From an uncultured bacterium (GTDB taxonomy: Bacteria; Bacillota; Clostridia; Lachnospirales; Lachnospiraceae): DNA of 34,605 bases. The stretch is taken from contig CAJMON010000029.1 in the NCBI GenBank assembly GCA_905214955.1, positions 1 through 34,605 of the forward strand, given 5' to 3'. The notes under the pieces are model-generated. The model saw only the letters and a program-made list of their open reading frames with translations. It was not told where the DNA came from and made no database searches. Below are positions 1-8,282 of this stretch, piece after piece. Within the stretch, counting starts at the first letter, position 1. Every line of letters begins with the position of its first letter. The translations under genes were made by a program, and so were the position numbers.

Positions 1-2092
1 TTTCCTGTACGGACTTCGGAACCTGCTCGTATTTCTCGAAGAACATGGAGTAGTTTCCACGGCCCTGAGTCTTGGAACGAAGGTCGGTGGAGTAACCGAA
101 CATTTCAGCCAGCGGAACGAATCCTTTGACCATCTTGCCGCCACCGATGTCTTCCATACCTTCAATACGTCCACGACGGGAGTTGATATCACCGATAACA
201 TCACCCATGTACTCTTCCGGCATGGTAACTTCTACCTTCATGATCGGCTCAAGCAGAACCGGTGCACCCTTCTGCATAGCCTCTTTGAATGCGAGAGAAC
301 CAGCGATGTGGAATGCCATTTCACTTGAATCGACTTCATGGTAAGAACCATCGTATACATTTGCATGAACACCCAGTACCGGGAATCCGCCAAGGATACC
401 AGCCTTGGTAGCTTCTTCGATACCTTCGCCTACAGCCGGGATGTACTCCTTCGGAATAGCACCGCCGACAACGGTAGACTCAAACTTGAAGGTTTCTTCA
501 CCGTTGGGATCCATCGGAGTGAAGATAACTTTACAGTGACCATACTGTCCACGTCCACCAGACTGTTTTGCGTACTTACTGTCAACGTTAACTTCTTTGG
601 TAATAGCCTCTTTGTAAGCAACCTGCGGTGCACCTACATTAGCTTCTACCTTGAACTCACGAAGCAGACGGTCTACGATAATTTCCAGATGCAGCTCACC
701 CATACCAGCGATAATGGTCTGGCCGGTTTCCTGATCTGTATGCGCACGGAAGGTCGGGTCTTCTTCTGCAAGTTTTGCAAGAGCTTCGCCCATTTTGCCC
801 TGTCCGGCTTTGGTCTTGGGCTCGATAGCCAGCTCGATAACCGGCTCCGGGAACTCCATAGACTCCAGGATTACCGGATGCTGCTCATCACAGATGGTAT
901 CACCAGTTGTTGTGAATTTGAATCCAACAGCTGCTGCGATATCTCCGGAATATACTTTATCCAGTTCCTGTCTCTTATTAGCGTGCATCTGCAGGATACG
1001 TCCTACACGCTCTTTTTTATCTTTTGTAGAGTTCAGTACATAAGAACCAGAGTTCATAGTACCAGAATATACACGGAAGAAAGCAAGCTTTCCTACAAAT
1101 GGGTCAGCCATGATCTTGAATGCCAGAGCAGAGAACGGCTCTTCATCAGAAGAGTGTCTTACTACTTCATTTCCATCCAAGTCAGTTCCCTTGATCGGCG
1201 GGATATCCAGCGGTGACGGCATGTATTCAACGATTGCATCCAGAAGTTTCTGGATACCTTTGTTACGGTAAGCAGTACCGCAGCAAACCGGAACAGCCTG
1301 GCACTCGCAGGTAGCTTTTCTCAGGACTTTCTTCATTTCTTCAACGGTCGGTTCTTCACCTTCCAGATACTGCATCATCAGATCATCGTCCAGTTCGCAG
1401 ACTTTCTCGATCAGCTCTGTATGATACAGTTCAGCTTCTTCTGCCATATCTTCGGGAACATCAACAACGCTGATATCATCGCCCTTTTCATCATTGTAGA
1501 TGTAGGCTTTCATTTCAAACAGGTCGATGATTCCTTTGAATTCATCTTCTTTACCAATCGGCAGCTGCAGACAAATGGCATTTTTGCCCAGTCTTGTACG
1601 GATCTGATCTACTGCTGCGTAGAAGTTCGCACCCATGATATCCATCTTATTGATGAATGCCATACGGGGAACATTGTAGGTATCGGCCTGACGCCATACG
1701 TTTTCAGACTGAGGCTCTACACCGCCCTTTGCACAGAAAACGCCGACAGCACCGTCCAGAACACGCAGAGAACGCTCAACCTCTACAGTAAAGTCAACGT
1801 GGCCCGGGGTATCGATGATGTTGATACGATGCTCCAGAGCACCTGGCTTCGGTTTGGTAAACTCTTCCAAAGTCCAGTGACAGGTTGTAGCGGCTGAAGT
1901 AATGGTAATACCACGCTCCTGTTCCTGCTCCATCCAGTCCATGGTAGCAGTACCTTCATGAGTATCACCAATTTTGTAGTTAATACCAGTGTAATACAGG
2001 ATACGCTCTGTTGTGGTGGTTTTACCAGCATCGATATGAGCCATAATACCAATATTTCTGGTTCTCTCTAAGGGATATTCTCTTCCAGCCAA
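1..2092 (-). CDS. fusA: Translation elongation factor G (partial, C-terminal end cut by window)
   Basis: GTPase that translocates tRNA and mRNA on the ribosome and helps recycle ribosomes; cytosolic. I translated 697 codons in one open frame. Visible motifs are the P-loop AHIDAGKTTTTERIL (about residues 18-32), the switch I segment RGITITSAATT, DTPGHVDF and NKMD. Domains II-V follow, including GGRGQYGHC and the domain V segment SRRGRIEGME. The frame ends at KSVQEK at the window edge, so only a few residues of a roughly 700-residue family protein should be missing. The start is a TTG codon (2090-2092): it sits 8 bases after AGGAGG and begins MAGREYPLERTRNIGIMAHID, the usual EF-G N terminus; the next ATG is inside the P-loop segment. 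It follows rpsG by 43 bases in the str operon rpsL-rpsG-fusA. Confidence 0.98.
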   Translation of the reverse strand, partial: MAGREYPLERTRNIGIMAHIDAGKTTTTERILYYTGINYKIGDTHEGTATMDWMEQEQERGITITSAATTCHWTLEEFTKPKPGALEHRINIIDTPGHVDFTVEVERSLRVLDGAVGVFCAKGGVEPQSENVWRQADTYNVPRMAFINKMDIMGANFYAAVDQIRTRLGKNAICLQLPIGKEDEFKGIIDLFEMKAYIYNDEKGDDISVVDVPEDMAEEAELYHTELIEKVCELDDDLMMQYLEGEEPTVEEMKKVLRKATCECQAVPVCCGTAYRNKGIQKLLDAIVEYMPSPLDIPPIKGTDLDGNEVVRHSSDEEPFSALAFKIMADPFVGKLAFFRVYSGTMNSGSYVLNSTKDKKERVGRILQMHANKRQELDKVYSGDIAAAVGFKFTTTGDTICDEQHPVILESMEFPEPVIELAIEPKTKAGQGKMGEALAKLAEEDPTFRAHTDQETGQTIIAGMGELHLEIIVDRLLREFKVEANVGAPQVAYKEAITKEVNVDSKYAKQSGGRGQYGHCKVIFTPMDPNGEETFKFESTVVGGAIPKEYIPAVGEGIEEATKAGILGGFPVLGVHANVYDGSYHEVDSSEMAFHIAGSLAFKEAMQKGAPVLLEPIMKVEVTMPEEYMGDVIGDINSRRGRIEGMEDIGGGKMVKGFVPLAEMFGYSTDLRSKTQGRGNYSMFFEKYEQVPKSVQE

Positions 2093-2135
2093 GGTTTTTT
2101 CCTCCTAAATGAATCGCACAGTTTCACACAAAAAC

Positions 2136-2606
2136 TTAGAAACGATAGTGTGCGAAAGCCTTGTTCGCTTCTGCCATCTTGTGCATGTCTTCTTTTCTCT
2201 TCACAGCAGCTCCGGTGTTGTTCGCAGCGTCCATGATCTCATTTGCCAGTCTTTCTTCCATGGTCTTCTCGCCTCTTTTACGGGAGAACATGGTCAGCCA
2301 GCGCAGAGCCAGAGCCTGACGTCTGTCAGCTCTTACTTCGATAGGTACCTGGTAGGTAGCTCCACCGATACGTCTTGCTTTTACTTCCAGAACAGGCATG
2401 ATATTGTTCATAGCCTCTTCAAATACTTCGATTGCAGGTTTCTCAGCCTTAGCTTCTACCCGCTCAAATGCACCGTAAACGATCTTCTGAGCTACGCCCT
2501 TCTTACCATCTAACATAATGTTATTGATAAGTTTCGTAACCACTTTATTATTGTAGATCGGATCGGCTAATACGTCTCTTTTCTGAGTATGTCCTTTACG
2601 TGGCAC
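2136..2606 (-). CDS. rpsG: 30S ribosomal protein S7
   Basis: Primary 16S rRNA-binding protein that nucleates the 30S head and lies near the mRNA exit channel. The protein is 156 residues, the usual bacterial length, beginning PRKGHTQKRDVLADPIYN and ending ANKAFAHYRF. I chose the GTG start at 2604-2606 because AAGGAGG lies 8 bases upstream and it gives the standard N terminus. An upstream in-frame ATG at 2643-2645 would add 13 residues and would place the ribosome binding site inside the gene. It lies 210 bases downstream of rpsL and 43 bases upstream of fusA. In E. coli, S7 represses its own operon through the rpsL-rpsG intergenic RNA; whether the long spacer here does this is not shown. Confidence 0.98.
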   Translation of the reverse strand: MPRKGHTQKRDVLADPIYNNKVVTKLINNIMLDGKKGVAQKIVYGAFERVEAKAEKPAIEVFEEAMNNIMPVLEVKARRIGGATYQVPIEVRADRRQALALRWLTMFSRKRGEKTMEERLANEIMDAANNTGAAVKRKEDMHKMAEANKAFAHYRF

Positions 2607-2671
2607 GGTACTTCCCTCCTTAATAATTTCCGCGGCATTTGTCATACCGCTTTGATTAGATCATCGGTACT

Positions 2672-2693
2672 CACAATGTGTCGTTCTATTGTG
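2672..2693. other. Inverted repeat in rpsL-rpsG spacer
   Basis: CACAAT and ATTGTG form a 6-bp stem with a 10-base loop in the 210-base spacer between rpsL and rpsG. No T tract follows on the minus strand, so it is not a terminator. It could be part of an S7-binding leader or a processing site, but the stem is short and could be chance. Confidence 0.25.
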
Positions 2694-2816
2694 TACATGC
2701 CAGTGTTTCTATATTCAACCTGCAACCACCTGGTTTTATAGAATGCCGGCAAGCAAATAGTTCTGTTAGTGAATCGATTCTGTTACATCGTCAGCATCTG
2801 TCTTGCAGAAGCCAAA

Positions 2817-3239
2817 TTATTTCTTAGCGTCTTTCGGTCTCTTTGCTCCGTATTTGGAACGAGCCTGTCTTCTCTTTGCAACGCCTGCGGTATCCAGTGT
2901 ACCACGGATGATATGATATCTGGTACCTGGTAAGTCTTTTACTCTTCCTCCACGGATCAGTACCACGCTATGCTCCTGCAGGTTGTGTCCCTCACCGGGG
3001 ATGTAGCTGGTAACTTCGATGCCGTTGGAAAGACGTACTCTGGCGATCTTTCTAAGAGCTGAGTTCGGTTTTTTCGGTGTTGCAGTCTTAACAGCTGTAC
3101 AAACACCTCTCTTCTGCGGTGCAGATACATCGGTTGCCTTTTTCTTCAGGGAGTTGAAGCCCTTCTGAAGAGCGGGAGCCGTGGACTTCTTTTCAGTTGT
3201 CTGTCTGCCTTTTCTTACTAACTGGTTAAATGTTGGCAT
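2817..3239 (-). CDS. rpsL: 30S ribosomal protein S12
   Basis: Decoding-centre protein of the 30S subunit. It is 140 residues, starting MPTFNQLVRKGRQTTEKKS. The start ATG (3237-3239) has AGGAGGTG just upstream; a longer in-frame reading that begins 31 codons earlier lies in the leader and gives a non-family N terminus. The streptomycin-determining loops are wild type: TPKKPNSALRK keeps the lysine equivalent to E. coli K43, and GGRVKDLPG keeps the lysine equivalent to K88. It is the first gene of the str operon, read from a consensus promoter about 100 bases upstream and divergent from the VanZ gene. Confidence 0.98.
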   Translation of the reverse strand: MPTFNQLVRKGRQTTEKKSTAPALQKGFNSLKKKATDVSAPQKRGVCTAVKTATPKKPNSALRKIARVRLSNGIEVTSYIPGEGHNLQEHSVVLIRGGRVKDLPGTRYHIIRGTLDTAGVAKRRQARSKYGAKRPKDAKK

Positions 3240-3341
3240 TCCTTTCACCTCCTGTAAATCTCGCAGGCTTTCCTGCGGATGTGGTTGCCGTCGTATTTCA
3301 ATATTCGTGGGCGCAATCAGAAATATACGCACACAAATTGT

Positions 3342-3370
3342 ATTATACGGGGTTTCTCGAGTCCTGTCAA
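3342..3370 (-). promoter_or_regulatory. Consensus promoter of rpsL-rpsG-fusA
   Basis: On the minus strand TTGACA (3365-3370) and TATAAT (3342-3347) are separated by exactly 17 bases, a perfect sigma-A-type promoter, about 100 bases upstream of the rpsL start. The strength fits a highly expressed translation operon. Confidence 0.92.
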
Positions 3371-3426
3371 GAGATTTTTCATCAACTTTTCTTCCTTATT
3401 TCTCCCTTATGAATTCCTTAATATTA

Positions 3427-3455
3427 TGGACATTCTTTTTTTGAGATGCTATGAT
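3427..3455 (+). promoter_or_regulatory. Promoter of the VanZ-family gene
   Basis: TGGACA (3427-3432), a 17-base spacer and TATGAT (3450-3455) lie 24 bases upstream of the VanZ start codon on the + strand. It is divergent from the rpsL promoter, with about 57 bases between the two -35 boxes. Confidence 0.7.
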
Positions 3456-3478
3456 AGCAGGGATTGGAGGTAACAACT

Positions 3479-4378
3479 ATGATCAGAACTCTTTTGAAAC
3501 CGCTGTCATTTCTGCCTGCCATCCTGCTGATGTACATGATCTTCAGCTTCTCCAGCCAGACCGGAGATGTTTCTTCCGATTTAAGCCTCCGGGCAAGCGC
3601 AAAGATTGTCCGGACTGCAGACTATGTTTTTGATGCAGGCCTCGAAGAATGGCAGATTCAGGAATATGCGGAAAAAATTAACTTTATCACCCGCAAGCTT
3701 GCTCATATGACAGAATATTTTGCACTGGCTATTGCTGTATCTTTCCCATTATATGTGTATGGTATGCATGGATTTCTTCTGATGCTGGTAGCCGGTTTTC
3801 TCTGTGTGGCATTTGCCTGCGGAGATGAATACCATCAAAGCTTTGTATCGGGACGTTCCCCTGCTATGCGGGATGTGTGTATTGACAGTTTCGGTGTTTT
3901 CTGGGGTATCATTCTTGTCCGGATTATCGGATGGACGGGGCGGAAGACTATCTTCCGCCCCCGCAAAAAGAAGCAAAAAATGAAAGAGCCCGCATGCCAG
4001 GCTCCTGCGCAGAAAAATCCCTATCAAGGTGCTCCGCAAAATGTACCATACCAGAATGTTCCTTATCAAAACACTCCGCAGATGCAGAATTTCTATCAGA
4101 ATGCCCCCTATCAGGGCGCTCCGCAAATGCAGAATTTCTACCCGAATGGTCCTTATCAGAATGCTCCGCAAATGCAGAATTCCTACCCGAATGGTCCTTA
4201 TCAGAATACTCCGCAAATGCAGAATTCTTATCAAAATCCTCCTTACCAGAATGTTCCGTCAGATGTTCCCCCTCAGACACCCCAGGGCACAGCTCCAGAA
4301 TCCGCCCCCGTCTCTGCCAGTGGACACCGCGCCCGCAGAAAACGTGAAAAAGAAAAAGACTGGTTTTTCGATCTTTAA
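3479..4378 (+). CDS. VanZ-family membrane protein with Pro/Gln/Asn-rich repeat tail
   Basis: The 299-residue protein has a VanZ-like membrane domain (about 1-155). The family signatures RKLAHMTEY (72-80) and DEYHQSFVSGR (116-126), followed by RDVCIDSFG, are all present, with several hydrophobic helices. VanZ of Tn1546 gives low-level teicoplanin resistance, but most chromosomal members have no established role, so I infer only an envelope-related function. A basic stretch RPRKKKQKMK (about 160-169) is followed by a low-complexity tail with four copies of a 15-residue unit such as PYQNAPQMQNSYPNG, then a charged end finishing KDWFFDL. Start: ATG with GGAGG 8 bases upstream; a TTG five codons earlier overlaps that ribosome binding site. 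The gene is inserted head-on between rpoC and rpsL and has its own promoter. The tail's function is unknown. Confidence 0.9.
   Translation: MIRTLLKPLSFLPAILLMYMIFSFSSQTGDVSSDLSLRASAKIVRTADYVFDAGLEEWQIQEYAEKINFITRKLAHMTEYFALAIAVSFPLYVYGMHGFLLMLVAGFLCVAFACGDEYHQSFVSGRSPAMRDVCIDSFGVFWGIILVRIIGWTGRKTIFRPRKKKQKMKEPACQAPAQKNPYQGAPQNVPYQNVPYQNTPQMQNFYQNAPYQGAPQMQNFYPNGPYQNAPQMQNSYPNGPYQNTPQMQNSYQNPPYQNVPSDVPPQTPQGTAPESAPVSASGHRARRKREKEKDWFFDL
4061..4240 (+). repeat. Four 45-bp in-frame repeats in the VanZ tail
   Basis: Four tandem copies of a 45-base unit encode PYQN/G-T/A-PQMQN-F/S-Y-Q/P-N-A/G. Copies differ at a few positions only. Being a multiple of three, gain or loss of a unit would keep the frame. 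Confidence 0.9.
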
Positions 4379-4394
4379 TTCTTTGTATGGAAAA

Positions 4395-4424
4395 AGGCGC
4401 CCAGCCAATCATGGCCGGACGCCT
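4395..4424. terminator. Bidirectional terminator between VanZ gene and rpoC
   Basis: AGGCG and CGCCT pair around an inner GCC/GGC stem. A T-rich run follows on the + strand (4425-4437) and an A run precedes (4391-4395), giving U-rich tails in both directions. It sits between two convergent genes. Confidence 0.8.
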
Positions 4425-4438
4425 CTTTTATTTATTTC

Positions 4439-7400
4439 TTATTTTTCCTCGGAGGGAGTTTCGGAATTTTCTTCCTCACCTAAATCCTCTGTAATAGGAA
4501 GTTCTTCATCATTCATGTCCTCAGCAGCAGCTTCTGCTTCTGGCTTTTCAGCCTCTTTTACAGTTTTTTCCTGCTCTTCTTCATAAGGCATGTCTTCGGA
4601 AATATCCAGTGTATCGAAGCTGTCATCCTCATCTTCTTCCTCAGCTCCGGTATCAATCACTACATTGCGGTAACGCTTCATACCAGTACCTGCAGGAATC
4701 AGTTTACCGATGATAACGTTCTCTTTCAGACCGATCAGCTCATCGACCTTACCCTTGATGGCTGCTTCTGTCAGAACCTTGGTGGTCTCCTGGAAAGAAG
4801 CTGCTGACAGGAAGGAGTTGGTAGCCAGGGAAGCTTTGGTAATACCAAGCATTACCTGTTTTCCTTCTGCCGGTTCTTTTCCTTCTGCAATGGCTTTCTC
4901 GTTCTCGTCTTCGAAATCCAGTACATCTACCATGGTACCCGGAAGCATCTCGGTGTCACCGTTGTTCTCGATGCGGACTTTCTTCAGCATCTGGCGTACA
5001 ATCACTTCGATATGTTTATCGCTGATCTCTACACCCTGAAGACGGTATACACGCTGAACCTCACGGAGCATGTAGTCCTGTACTGCGCGGACACCCTTGA
5101 TACGAAGAATATCATGGGGGTTCACACTACCTTCCGTAAGTTCATCACCTGCTTCCAGGAATGCGCCGTCTGCAACCTTGATTCTGGAACCATACGGAAT
5201 CAGATAGGTCTTAGAATCACCGTTATCCGGATCCGTTACGATGATCTCACGTTTCTTCTTAGTATCTTTGATGGTGGCAATACCCTTGATCTCAGTGATG
5301 ATCGCAAGACCCTTGGGTTTCCGTGCCTCAAAAAGCTCCTCGACACGGGGAAGACCCTGTGTGATATCGCCGCCGGCAACACCGCCGCTGTGGAAAGTAC
5401 GCATGGTCAGCTGTGTACCCGGCTCACCGATGGACTGTGCTGCAATGATACCAACAGACTCACCTACCTGTACCGGCTCACCGGTTGCCATGTTGGAACC
5501 GTAGCACTTCGCACAGATACCCACGTGAGACTTACAGGACAGGATCGTACGGATCTTGATCCGCTCATACGGCTGTCCATTCTCATCCACACCCTCGTTG
5601 ATGATGCGTGCTGCACGCTTCGGGGTGATCATGTGGTTTGCTTTTACCAGCACTTCGCCATCTTTATTCTTAATGGTTTCGCATGAGAAACGGCCGGTAA
5701 TACGCTCCTGCAGACTTTCAATCTCTTCTTTTCCGTCCGCAAATGCTTTTACGTACATACCCGGAATCTCATCCTTGCCTTCGCAGCAGTCTGTTTCACG
5801 AATGATCAGATCCTGGGAAACATCTACCATTCGTCTGGTCAGGTAACCAGAGTCAGCGGTACGAAGAGCGGTATCGGACATTCCTTTTCGTGCTCCATGC
5901 GCAGACATGAAGTATTCCAGTACGTCCAGTCCCTCACGGAAGTTGGACTTAATGGGCATCTCGATGGTATGTCCGGTTGTATCTGCCATCAGGCCTCGCA
6001 TACCTGCCAGCTGTTTGATCTGCTTATCAGATCCACGGGCACCGGAGTCAGCCATCATGTAGATGTTGTTGTAGCGGTCCAGTCCGTCCAGCAGAGCCTT
6101 TGTCAGGACATCATCGGTTTCCTTCCAGGTCTCTACAACTTCTTTGTAACGCTCTTCCTCAGTGATCAGACCTCTCTTGTAGTTCCGTGTGATACGGTCT
6201 ACAACGTCCTGAGCCTCTTTGATCAGCTGCGGTTTCTGAGGCGGCACAGTCATATCGGAAATGGATACGGTCATAGCCGCTCTTGTAGAATATTTGTAAC
6301 CCATTGCCTTGATATCATCCAGAACCTCTGCGGTCTTGGTAGATCCATGGGTATTGATAACTTTTTCCAGAATCTGCTTTAACTGTTTCTTTCCTACGTG
6401 GAAATCCACTTCCAGTTTCAGCAGGTTTTCCAGCTTGCTGCGGTCTACAAAGCCTAAATCCTGGGGAAGAATCTCATTAAAGATGAAACGTCCCAGTGTA
6501 GACTCGGTATTTCCGGTAAGTACGGTGCTGGTCTCTGTCTCTTTTACATGAACACCCAGCTCATCCAGTTTTGCCTTTTCTTCCTCACTGAAGTGGCCCG
6601 GAATAGTCTTGCTGGTGCGAACAGTCAGTCTGGTCTGCAGTGTCACAACTTTATTTTCATAAGCCAGGATTGCTTCGTTCACACTCTTGAAGAACTTGCC
6701 TTCGCCTGCCACGCCCGGTCTTTCCTGAGTCAGATAGTAGATACCAAGAACCATATCCTGAGAAGGAACGGCTACAGGACCTCCATCAGACGGCTTTAAC
6801 AGGTTGTTGGGGGACAGCAGCATAAAGCGGCACTCTGCCTGTGCTTCTACGGACAGGGGCAGATGGACAGCCATCTGGTCTCCATCGAAGTCGGCGTTGA
6901 ATGCGGTACAAACCAGAGGATGCAGCTTGATAGCCTTTCCTTCTACCAGGATCGGCTCAAATGCCTGGATACCCAGTCTGTGCAGTGTAGGAGCACGGTT
7001 TAACATAACCGGATGCTCTTTGATAACGTCTTCCAGCACATCCCAAACTTCCGGCTGCAGACGCTCTACCATTTTCTTTGCATTTTTGATGTTATGAGAA
7101 GTGCCGTTTGCTACCAGCTCCTTCATAACGAAAGGTTTAAACAGCTCGATGGCCATTTCTTTTGGAAGACCACACTGATAGATCTTCAGTTCCGGTCCAA
7201 CAACAATAACGGAACGTCCGGAGTAGTCAACACGCTTACCTAACAGGTTCTGACGGAAACGTCCGGATTTACCTTTCAGCATGTCAGACAGGGACTTCAG
7301 TGCACGGTTGCCCGGTCCTGTTACAGGACGGCCGCGGCGTCCGTTGTCAATCAGGGCATCTACTGCTTCCTGTAACATACGTTTTTCGTTGCGGACGATG

Positions 7401-8260
7401 ATATCCGGCGCACCCAGCTCCAGCAGCCTCTTCAGACGGTTGTTTCTGTTGATGATACGGCGGTACAAGTCATTTAAGTCGGAAGTTGCGAAACGTCCTC
7501 CATCCAGCTGTACCATAGGACGCAGATCTGGCGGAATAACCGGGATAACTGTCATGATCATCCACTCCGGTTTGTTTCCGGACTCACGGAATGCTTCTAC
7601 GACTTCCAGACGTTTGATAATGCGGGCACGCTTCTGACCGGTAGATTCCTTTAAGCCTTTTTTCAGCTCTACGGATTCTTTTTCCATATCAATGGCTTCC
7701 AGAAGCTCTTTGATAGCCTCCGCGCCCATTCCGACGCGGAAGTTATTACCCCATTTTTCGTAAGCATCCTGATACTCACGTTCCGTCAGGACCTGCTTGT
7801 ACTGCAGATCTGTGGTACCTTTGTCCAGGACGATATAATTTGCAAAATACAGTACCTTTTCCAGAGTTCTGGGAGACAGATCCAGGATCAGTCCCATTCT
7901 GGAAGGAATTCCCTTGAAATACCAGATATGGGAAACAGGAGCAGCAAGCTCGATATGTCCCATACGCTCACGACGTACGCTGGCTTTGGTTACTTCAACG
8001 CCGCAGCGGTCGCAGACAACGCCCTTATAGCGGATTTTTTTGTACTTTCCGCAGTGGCATTCCCAGTCCTTGCTCGGTCCGAAGATCCGCTCGCAGAACA
8101 GGCCGTCTTTTTCCGGTTTCAGGGTTCTATAGTTAATGGTTTCCGGCTTTTTTACCTCGCCATGGGACCACTCTCTGATTTTTTCAGGAGAGGCCAGGCC
8201 GATCTTGATGGCATCAAAAGTCATTGGTTGATACACTTCATTCGTTGTAGCTTCAGGCAT
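4439..8260 (-). CDS. rpoC: DNA-directed RNA polymerase subunit beta'
   Basis: Catalytic beta' subunit of RNA polymerase, 1273 residues. The N-terminal zinc-binding cysteines are in CHCGKYKKIRYKGVVCDRCG (about 69-88). The catalytic NADFDGDQM spans residues 455-463, with the three magnesium-binding aspartates at 457, 459 and 461. A second set of zinc cysteines, including CKSHVGICAKC, lies in the C-terminal half, after the trigger-loop segment MRTFHSGGVAGG region typical of the family. The C-terminal roughly 70 residues are very acidic (Glu/Asp-rich), an extension seen in several Clostridia. It starts 22 bases after rpoB, so the two are cotranscribed, with AGAAGGGA before the ATG. The gene ends at the shared bidirectional terminator. 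Confidence 0.99.
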   Translation of the reverse strand: MPEATTNEVYQPMTFDAIKIGLASPEKIREWSHGEVKKPETINYRTLKPEKDGLFCERIFGPSKDWECHCGKYKKIRYKGVVCDRCGVEVTKASVRRERMGHIELAAPVSHIWYFKGIPSRMGLILDLSPRTLEKVLYFANYIVLDKGTTDLQYKQVLTEREYQDAYEKWGNNFRVGMGAEAIKELLEAIDMEKESVELKKGLKESTGQKRARIIKRLEVVEAFRESGNKPEWMIMTVIPVIPPDLRPMVQLDGGRFATSDLNDLYRRIINRNNRLKRLLELGAPDIIVRNEKRMLQEAVDALIDNGRRGRPVTGPGNRALKSLSDMLKGKSGRFRQNLLGKRVDYSGRSVIVVGPELKIYQCGLPKEMAIELFKPFVMKELVANGTSHNIKNAKKMVERLQPEVWDVLEDVIKEHPVMLNRAPTLHRLGIQAFEPILVEGKAIKLHPLVCTAFNADFDGDQMAVHLPLSVEAQAECRFMLLSPNNLLKPSDGGPVAVPSQDMVLGIYYLTQERPGVAGEGKFFKSVNEAILAYENKVVTLQTRLTVRTSKTIPGHFSEEEKAKLDELGVHVKETETSTVLTGNTESTLGRFIFNEILPQDLGFVDRSKLENLLKLEVDFHVGKKQLKQILEKVINTHGSTKTAEVLDDIKAMGYKYSTRAAMTVSISDMTVPPQKPQLIKEAQDVVDRITRNYKRGLITEEERYKEVVETWKETDDVLTKALLDGLDRYNNIYMMADSGARGSDKQIKQLAGMRGLMADTTGHTIEMPIKSNFREGLDVLEYFMSAHGARKGMSDTALRTADSGYLTRRMVDVSQDLIIRETDCCEGKDEIPGMYVKAFADGKEEIESLQERITGRFSCETIKNKDGEVLVKANHMITPKRAARIINEGVDENGQPYERIKIRTILSCKSHVGICAKCYGSNMATGEPVQVGESVGIIAAQSIGEPGTQLTMRTFHSGGVAGGDITQGLPRVEELFEARKPKGLAIITEIKGIATIKDTKKKREIIVTDPDNGDSKTYLIPYGSRIKVADGAFLEAGDELTEGSVNPHDILRIKGVRAVQDYMLREVQRVYRLQGVEISDKHIEVIVRQMLKKVRIENNGDTEMLPGTMVDVLDFEDENEKAIAEGKEPAEGKQVMLGITKASLATNSFLSAASFQETTKVLTEAAIKGKVDELIGLKENVIIGKLIPAGTGMKRYRNVVIDTGAEEEDEDDSFDTLDISEDMPYEEEQEKTVKEAEKPEAEAAAEDMNDEELPITEDLGEEENSETPSEEK

Positions 8261-8282
8261 GAATGGTTCTCCCTTCTATATC

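Noticed and set aside
338..1216. Long + strand open frame of 292 codons
   Set aside because: It is antisense to fusA, whose frame is clearly conserved; no ribosome binding site and no family resemblance.
2930..3130. Possible streptomycin-resistance changes in rpsL
   Set aside because: The lysines equivalent to K43 and K88 are present.
3948..4412. Repetitive minus-strand frames opposite the VanZ tail
   Set aside because: Created by the 45-bp repeats read backwards; no start signals, and they run into the bidirectional terminator.
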